From Pyxidicoccus trucidator (GTDB taxonomy: Bacteria > Myxococcota > Myxococcia > Myxococcales > Myxococcaceae): a stretch of 57,168 nt of DNA. Below are positions 41,901 through 50,900 of this stretch, in pieces (the first letter of the stretch is position 1; every line of letters begins with the position of its first letter). Below the pieces are notes generated by a model. It did no database searches, was not told the origin of the DNA, and saw only the letters and a program-made list of their open reading frames with translations. The position numbers were made by a program, and so were the translations under genes. The stretch is taken from NCBI RefSeq assembly GCF_010894435.1, contig NZ_JAAIXZ010000033.1:30037-87204 (forward strand), read 5' to 3'.

Positions 41901-44900
41901 TGAGCACCAGCAGCACGTGCTCCTCTGCTCTGAGTCGCAGCAGCACCACGCGGAAGAGCGGGCCGCGCGCCAGGTCGAACGGTCGTTCGCACTCCGTGGC
42001 GATGTGCTGGCGCACCAGGAGGTCGCGCTCGCCCACGGGGAGGTGGCTCAGGTCCCGCTGTTCGAAGGGACAGGACGCCGCCTCGGCGATGACCTGGATG
42101 GGGCCGTCCGGGCCCTGCTGGAAGGTGGTGCGGAGCACCTCATGGCGCTGCATGAGCGCGTCCAGGGACCGCTGGAGCGCCACTGCGTCCAGGGCACCCT
42201 CCAGGCGCATCACGCCGGGGACATTGTAGACCGTGCCACCGGGCTCCAGTTGATCCAGGAACCACAGCCGCTGCTGGGCGAACGAGAGCGGCAGCGGCCC
42301 GGTGCGCGACGCCCGTGGAATGGACTGCGTGGCGCCCTGGCTCATCGCGCCGAGGCGCTCGGCGAGGGCGGCGACGGTGGTGGCGGTGAACAGCTCGCCG
42401 AGGGACAGCTCCACGCCCAGGGTGGTGCGGATGCGGGAGACCACCTGGGTGGCCAGCAGCGAGTGGCCTCCCAGCTCGAAGAAGTCGTCGTGGATGCCGA
42501 CGAGTTCGACGTGCAGCAGCTCCGCCCACATCGCGGCGAGCTGCTCCTCCCTTGGAGTGCGAGGAGCCACGTACTCACGTGTCTGGGAAGCCAGCGCCGT
42601 GTCCGGAGAGGGCAGCGCGGCACGGTCCACCTTGCCGTTGGGCGTCAGCGGCAGCGCGTCCAGTACGGAGATGACCGCTGGCACCATGTGCTCGGGCAGC
42701 CGCTGCTTGAGGGCGGTGCGCAGTGCGGCGGTGTCCAGCATGTCGCCGTCCTCCGCCACGACGTAGGCCACCAGGCGCTTGTCACCCGGCGCATCCTCGC
42801 GCACCACGGCGACGGCCTCGCGCACGGAGGGCTGCTGGGCCAGGACGGACTCCACTTCTCCCAGCTCGATGCGGAAGCCGCGCAGCTTCACCTGCTGGTC
42901 GATGCGGCCGAGGTACTCCAGCGTGCCATCCGCCAACCACCGCGCCTTGTCGCCGGTGCGGTACAGGCGTGCGCCAGCGGTTGCGGAGAACGGATTGGGG
43001 ACGAAACGCTCGGCGGTGAGCTCGGGCTGGTGGCGGTAGCCGCGAGCCAGGCCCACGCTGTCCACGCACAGCTCACCGGGCACGCCCACCGGTACCGGAC
43101 GCAGCGCCGCGTCCAGCACGTAGACGCGCACGTTCGCCCAGGGCCGGCCAATGCTGATGCGCTGGCCGGGCTTCATGGGCTCGGAGAGCGTGGCGCAGAC
43201 GGTGACTTCCGTGGGGCCGTAGGCATTGAGCAGCCGCACCCGGTTGCCCCATCGCTCCACCAGCTCCGGCGTGCAGGCTTCACCGGCGGAGATGAGCGTC
43301 TGGAGCGCGGGGAAGTCCTCGGGCTCCATCTGCGCCAGCACGGAAGGCGTCAGCGTAACGGCGGTGATGGCCTCGTCGCGCAGCAGGGTGCGCAGGGGCG
43401 CACCGGGCATGAGGCGCTCGCGAGGCGCGAGCACCAGGGTGGAGCCCGCCAGCAGGGCACCGAAGATTTCAGCCACCGAGGCGTCGAAGCCGAAGGCGGC
43501 GTACTGGAGCACGTGACTGTCAGGCCTGAAGCCGTGTTCGCGTGCAGCGGTCAGCGCGGTGTTGCACAGGCCGCGGTGCTGCAAGAGCGTGCCCTTGGGA
43601 CGGCCCGTGCTGCCCGAGGTGTAGATGATGTACGCGAGGTTGTCCGCGCCAGTCCCACTCGCGAAAGGCGTCTCCGGCTGCGAGGCGATGAGGGCGCCGT
43701 CCGCGTCGAGCAGGACGAGTTGCTCGCTGCCAGCGGGCAGTTCATCCGCGATGGTCTCGGTGGTGACGAGCACCGGGGCGGCGCAGTCACGCAGCATGTA
43801 CGTGAGGCGCTCCACGGGGTAGCTCGGGTCGAGCGGGACGTAGGCGCCGCCGGCCTTGAGGATGCCGAGGATGCCGACCACCAGCTCCAGCGAGCGCTCC
43901 ACGCAGAGGGCCACGGGCACTTCGGCCCGGACGCCCAGCGTGCGCAGGTGGTGCGCCAGTTGGTTGGCGCGGGTGTCGAGCTGCGAGTAAGTGAGGGCCT
44001 GGCCCTCGAAGCGCACGGCGGTGGCGCTGGGGGTGAGCGCCGCCTGGGCCGCGAAGAGCTGATGCGCGCAGGCGTCACGCGGGAAGTCGCGCTCCGTCGC
44101 GTTCCAGTCCACGAGCACCTGGCGCTGCTCGTCCTCGGAGAGCAGGGGCAAGGCGGACAGGCGGGACTCGGGACGGGCAGCGCCCGCCTCCAGCACTCTT
44201 CCCAGGTGCCGCATGAGACGGTCGATGGTCGCCGCCTCGAAGAGGTCCGTGCGGTACTCGCACGAGCACTCCAGGCCGCGCGCCGTCTCTTCCACCGAGA
44301 GGGTGAGGTCCAGGCGCGAGGTGCCCACGTCGGCGGTCTCGCCCCGCAGCGTGAGGCCGGACACTTCAAGCGTGGAGGCCGGCTGGTTCTGGAGCACCAG
44401 CTTCACCTGGAACAAGGGCGCGTGCCCCTGGCTGCGCTCGGGGTTGAGCGCCTTGACGAGCTCCTCGAAAGGCAGGTCCTGGTGCGCGTAGGCCCCGAGC
44501 GACGTCTGGCGCACGCGGCCCAGCAGCTCTCGGAAGGTGAGGTCGCCATCCAGCCGCGCGCGCAAGGGGAGCTGGTTGATGAAGAAGCCGATGAGGCCTT
44601 CGGTCTGCGAGTGGTTGCGGTTGGCGATGTCGGTGCCGACGACGAAGTCGTCCTGACCGGAGTAGCGGGAGAGGACCACCTGGAAGCCCGCGAGCAGGGC
44701 CATGAAGAGGGTGGTGCCTTCCCGCCGGCTCAGCGCCTGGAGCGAGTCAGCCAGCGAGCGCGGCAGCACGCGTGCATGCCTGGCGCCCTTCAGGCTTCGC
44801 ACGGTGGGACGCGGGAAGTCCGTGGGCAGCTCCAGCAGGGGCGGCGCGTCCGCCAGATGATTGCGCCACCAGGAGAGCTGCCCCTCCAGCACGTCGCCCT

Positions 44901-47900
44901 GCAGCCAGTCACGCTGCCAGGCCGCGTAGTCCGCGTACTGCACGGGCAGCTCGGGCAGGGGAGACGGCTGGCCTTCGCGGAACGCCGAGTAGAGCGTCGC
45001 CGCCTCGCGCACCAGCACTTCCATGGACCAGCCGTCCGAGACGATGTGGTGCAGCGTCAGCGACAGCAGGTGGCTCGACTCGCCCAGCCGCAGCAGCATG
45101 GCGCGCAGCAGTGGTCCGCGCGTGAGGTCGAAGGGACGTCGGGCCTCTTCCCGGGCCAGGCGACGGGCTTCTGCCTCGCGCGAGTCCTCGGGCAACGTGG
45201 ACAGGTCCACCACCGCGAGAGAAACGGGCGCGGGAGGATGGATGACCTGGACGGGGCCTTCCTCGAAGGTGGTGCGAAGCACCTCGTGGCGACGCAGCAA
45301 CTCCGCGATGCTGCGCTCCAGGGCGCCCACGTCAACCGTGCCCTCCAGCCAGAGCACGGAGGGCATGTTGTAGAAGGGGCTGCCCGGCTCCAGCCGGTCG
45401 AGGAACCACAGGCGCTGCTGGGCGAAGGACAGCGGCAGCGGGCCGGTGCGCGGCGCGGGCCGCAGCGGCGGGGCCAGCGCGGTCCCCTGGGACGAGCGGG
45501 ACAGTGCCTCCACACGTGCCGCGAGCCCGGCCGCCGTGGGCGAATCGAACAGCTCACGCAGCGGCAGGTCCACGCCCGCCGCGGCACGCACGCGCGAAGC
45601 CACCTGGGTGGCCAGCAGCGAGTGGCCACCCAGCTCGAAGAAGCTCTCCGTGACGCTCACGCGCTCCACGCCCAGCACCTGGGCGAAGACGCGGGCCAGC
45701 AACTCCTCCATGGGCGTGCGCGGGCCCACGTACCCGACGGTGGGCGACTCGGGAGCCGGGAGGGCCTTGCGGTCCACCTTGCCGGAGGGCGACAGGGGCA
45801 GGGCCGGCAGGAGGACGAAGGCGGAGGGCACCATGTACTCGGGCAGGCGCTGCGCCAGGGAGGCTCGCAGGGACTGGGTGTCCAACGTCGCGGAAGGGGT
45901 GGGCACAAGGTAGGCCACCAGTCGTGCGCCGGACGGGCCGTCCTCGCGCACCACGACCACCGAGTCGGCGACGTCCGGATGGGCTCGGAGCGCGGACTCG
46001 ACTTCGCCCAGCTCGATGCGGAAGCCACGCAGCTTCACCTGCGTGTCGACGCGGCCCAGGTACTCCAGCGTGCCGTCAGCCCGCCAGCGCGCCTTGTCTC
46101 CCGTGCGGTACAGCCGGGCGCCCGGCACTTCGCTGAAGGCGTCCGGAATGAAGCGCTCGGCGGTGAGGGAAGGCCGGCTCCAGTAGCCCCGCCCCACCTG
46201 CACGCCGCCGATGAAGAGCTCCCCGGGCACGCCCACCGGCGTCGGCTGCCCGTGGGCGTCGAGGACGTGGATGCGGGTATTGGCGACGGGCCGGCCAATG
46301 GGCACCTCGCGGCCGGAGTCCTCACGCGGGCACGGCCAGTACGTCACGTCGACGGCGGCCTCGGTGGGTCCGTAGAGGTTGTGCACGGCGGTCGAGGTCG
46401 GCAGGCGCGCGTAGGCACGCCTCACCAAATCGGCGGGCAGGGCTTCGCCGCTGCACACCACGTGGCGCAAGGCGGTGAGGCCCTCCAGTCCGGGCTCCTC
46501 CACGAAGGCGCGCAGCATGGAGGGCACGAAGTGGGTGGTGGTGACGCGCTCGTCCGCCATCAGTCGCACGAGGTAGGCGGGGTCCTGGTGGCCCCCGGGA
46601 CGGGCCAGCACCAGGCGTGCGCCCGTCATGAGGGGCCAGAAGAACTCCCAGACGGAGACGTCGAAGCTGAAGGGGGTCTTCTGCAGCACCGTGTCGGCTG
46701 CCGTCAGCCCGTACTCCTGTTGCATCCACAGCAGGCGGTTGACGACGCCCGCGTGGGCATTCATGGCGCCCTTGGGGCGGCCGGTGCTGCCGGAGGTGAA
46801 GATGACGTAGGCCAGCGCCTCGGGGCCGGCGAGGGGCGCGGGACGGGAGGCGGGGTGAAGGGCCACGTCAGGCCACTGCGAGTCCAGACACACCACCCGG
46901 GCGGAGTGGGGCGGCAGGACGGGGACGAGCCGCTGCGAGGTGAGGAGGACGGGGGCGGCGGTGTCCTCCAGCATCCACGCCAGCCGCTCGCGAGGGTACG
47001 CCGGGTCCATGGGCACGTAGGCGGCGCCGGACTTCAGCACGCCCAGCAGCGCCACCACCATTTCCAGCGAGCGCTCCAGGCAGACGCCGACGAGCGACTC
47101 GGGCCCCACGCCCAGCGAGCGCAGGTGCCAGGCCAGCTGGTTGGCGCGGGCGTCGAGCTGCGCGTAGGTGAGCGTCTCGCCCTCGAAGCGCAGGGCCTCC
47201 GCGTCCGGCGTGCGCGCCACCTGCGCCTCGATGAGCGCGTGCAGGCTCAGCTCACGCGGGTACGCCTCGCGCGGGCCCCGGAAGTCCTCCAGCAACTGCC
47301 GCCGCTCCTCGGGAGCCAGCATGGGCAGCTCCGCCAGTGGGCGGGCCGCGCCCTCCGCGAGTCCCATCAGCAGGGTGTGCAGGTGCGCCATCATCCGCTG
47401 GATGGCCGCCGCGCCGAAGCGCGTGGTGTCATAGGCCAGCTGCAACAGCAGCTCGCGGCCCGGCATCGCCGTCAGGGTCAGCGGATGGTGGTCCGCCTCC
47501 AGAGAGCGCGCGTCGCGCACCACCAGCTCCTTCGAGTCCGTGGTGAGCGCGGTGTCCACGGGGTAGTTCTCGAAGACGACCAGGCTCTCGAAGAGCGGCG
47601 GTCCGGGGGGGATGTCGCTCCAGCGCCGCACCTCCACCAGCGGCGCGTGCTCGTGCTGCCGCGCCTCCATGAGCCAGCCTTGCAGGGTCTTCAGCCACGC
47701 TCCCACGGACTGGCGGGGCGGCAGCCGCACGCGGGCGGGAATGGCATTGATGAACATGCCCACCATCTCCTCGACCCCGGGCAGGTCCGAAGGGCGGCCG
47801 GAGACCGTCACACCGAAGAGCACGTCGTCCCTGCCGCTGTAGCGCCCGAGCAGCAGCGCCCACGCCGCCTGCACCAGCGTGCCGGGAGTGACGCCCTGCT

Positions 47901-50900
47901 GCCGCGCGAAGGACTGCAGCACCGCCGTCTTTTCGGCGCCCAGCCCCAGTCGCAGCTCACCGCGCACTCCCGCCAGTCCGGCGTCGAGCTCGCTCCCGCC
48001 TGGCTCCAGCGGCGTGGGCTCCGTGAAGCCCTCCAGCGACTTGCGCCAGAAGTCCCGGGTGGCTCCCAGGTCCCGGCGCCCCAGCCACGCGATGAAGTCC
48101 CGGTACGGGCGCGTGTCCATCCTCGGGGGTGGCAGGCCGCGCCGCAGCGCCTCGAAGCGAGTGAGCAGCTCGCGCAGCACCAGGGGAATCGACCAGCCAT
48201 CCAGCAGGATGTGCGAGAAGCTGAGCACCACGCGCCAGCTCCGCTCACCCATGCGGAGCACCGCCAGCCGGTGCAGCGGCGCGCGGGCCAGCGCCACGCC
48301 CCGCCGCCGGTCCTCGGCGAAGAAGGCGTTGAGCCAGGCCTCCTGCTCCGAGGGAGGCACGTCACGCCGGTCTTCCACGGTGATGGGCGGCTCCAACTCG
48401 CGCACCACCGCCTGGAGCGGCCGGTCCAGCCCCTCCCACAAGAACGCCGTGCGGAGGATGGTGTAGCGGGAGACGACCTGCCGCCAGGCCTGGGTGAAGG
48501 CCCCCGTGTCCAGCTCGCCCTCCAGCGCGAAGGTGAGCTGGTTGAAGTACGGCTGGGTGCCTCCGTCGTCCCTGAGGTGGTGGAGGAGGATTCCCTCCTG
48601 GAGCGGCGACAGCGGATAGAGGTCCTCCACGTCCGCCAGCCGCACCTGGGTGAGCGAGTCCAGCGCGGCCTGCCCCAGCCCCGCCAGCGGGAAGTCGGAG
48701 GGCGTCAGCCCCCGGGCTTCCCCCGAGGTGCCGAGCGCGATGAGCTCGCGCAGGGCCTCCACCAGCTCTCCCGCCCATCGCTCCACCGTCTCGCGCCGGT
48801 GGACGCGGCTGCCGTAGGCGAACATGAGGCGCAGGCGCCCGCCGCTCACCGCGCAGTCCACCTCCAGCAGGTGTGCACGCGGTGCGCCGGGAGCCCGCTT
48901 GGGGCCCACCGGTCCGTCCGACAGGCTCAGCAGCGCCCCGGCGGGCAGGACGTGGTCGAGCTGCCCCAGGTAGTTGAAGCCCACCTCGCACTCAGGCAGC
49001 GCGCGCAGTCGCTCGCGCAGCTCCGGGTAGGGCGCCAGGTAGCGCAGCACGCCGAAGCCCACGCCCTTGCCGGGAATGCGCCGCAGCGACTCCTTCGCCG
49101 AGCGCAGCCACGCGCCCGGCCCCTCGCCGACCTCGTCCACCAGCACGGGGTAGAGGCTGGTGAACCAGCCCACCGTGCGCGACAGGTCCACGCCCTCGAA
49201 GAGCGCCTCGCGCCCGTGGCCCTCCAGCTCCAGCCGCACGCAGGGCGCGCCCGTCCAGCGGCGCATCACCCGGGCCAGCGCCGCCAGCAGCAGCTCGTCC
49301 GGCCTCGCGCAGCAGGCCCGGGCCACCTCCTGGAGCAGTGCCTGCGTCTCGCCGGGCTCCAGCGACACCTCCACGACTCGCGCGTCGCCCTCCGTGTTGG
49401 CCTCCGCGCTCCCGTCCAGGTCCACGGGCAGCCGGCCCGCGCGCTCCCAGGGCAGCCCCAGCCAGAAGGCCTCCTCCGCGCGTGCCGCCGACGTGCGGGC
49501 GTGCTCCACCATCCGCGACGCCCACCCGGCGAAGGACAGCGTCTTCGGCGGCAGCCGCACTGGCGTGCCCGCGCGGAGCTGCTGACAGGCGGTGTGCAGG
49601 TCCTCCACCAGCACGCGCCAGGAGACGGCGTCCACCACCAGGTGGTGGATGACCAGCAGCAATTCCTGCGGAGCGTCCGGCCCTGCGTCGAACAGCACGG
49701 CCCGCGCCACGCCACCCGAAGCCAGCTCCAGTCCCGCCTGGGCCCGGGCCGCGTGGGACTCCCCGGCGGCGGCGCGCGCCTCGGGTGACAGCCCGGACAC
49801 GTCCACACTCAGCAGCGGCAGCGCACCGTCCAGGCCGCGCACCTCCTGCCGCCACGCGCCCTGTCCGTCCCGCGTGTAGCCCAGGCGCAGGGCATCGTGG
49901 TGCTCGCGCAGGTGCTGGAGCGCGCGCTCGAGCACCTCCGCGGGAATGCGCTCGCGCAGGGTGAGGCGCAGGGCCTGGTTGAAGTGGTGGGGCGCGGGCG
50001 GCTCCCGGTCCAGGAACCAGCGCTGGATGGGCGTGAGCTCCACCCGTCCCGTCACCAGCCCCTGCTCCGCGGCGACGGCCGGAGCGGTGCCCGCCACCGC
50101 GGCGAGCTGTGCCACCGTTGGCAACTCGAAGAGCTGCTTCGCGGTGAGGTGCAGTCCGGCCTGCGCGGCCCGGGCCAGGACCTGGATGCCGAGGATGGAG
50201 TCACCGCCCAGCTCGAAGAAGTCCTCGTGCACGCCCACGCTCGGGCGGCCGAGCACCTGCGCCCAGATGGCCGCGAGCGCCGTCTCCGTCGCGTCGCGGG
50301 GGCCCTCCTGGACCTCCTCCGACGCCGCCTGCGCGTGCTCCGGCGCCGGCAGGGCCTTGCGGTCCACCTTGCCGTGCGCCGTGAGTGGCAGGGACTCCAG
50401 CACGGCGAAGGCGGAGGGCACCATGTACTCGGGCAGCTTCTGCTCGAGGAAGGCGCGGAGCGCCCGTGGCTCCAGCGCCGGGCCCACCACGTACGCGACC
50501 AGTCGCTTGTGCCCGGGCAGGTCCTCGCGCACCACCACCACGGCTTCCTGGACGCCAGGCGCCTGGCGCAGCACAGCCTCCACTTCGCCGGTCTCGATGC
50601 GGAAGCCGCGCACCTTCACCTGGAAGTCGGTGCGGCCCAGGAACTCCAGCGCGCCGTCTGCCCGCCAGCGCGCCTTGTCACCGGTGCGGTAGAGGCGCTC
50701 GCCGGGGCGGACACCGAAGGGATGCGGGACGAACTTCTCGGCCGTCAGGTCCGCGCGGCCCAGGTACCCCCAGGCCAGGCCCTCGCCACCCACGTACAGC
50801 TCGCCAGGAAGGCCTGGCGGCACGGGCCGGAGCGCGGCGTCCAGGACATACGCGGTGGACCACCCGAGGGGACGGCCAATGGGCACCGAGGCGCCCACGG

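Noticed and set aside
48180..48240. Inactive C domain in NRPS1 module 2 because HHxxxDG reads SHILLDG
   Set aside because: Only the first His is changed; the catalytic second His and the Asp-Gly are present.
40183..49788. A 3,201-codon open frame on the plus strand opposite NRPS1
   Set aside because: It is in exact register with NRPS1 codons, so plus-strand stops would need TTA, CTA or TCA codons in NRPS1, which this GC-rich gene avoids. The translated product has no recognisable domain and is compositionally odd.
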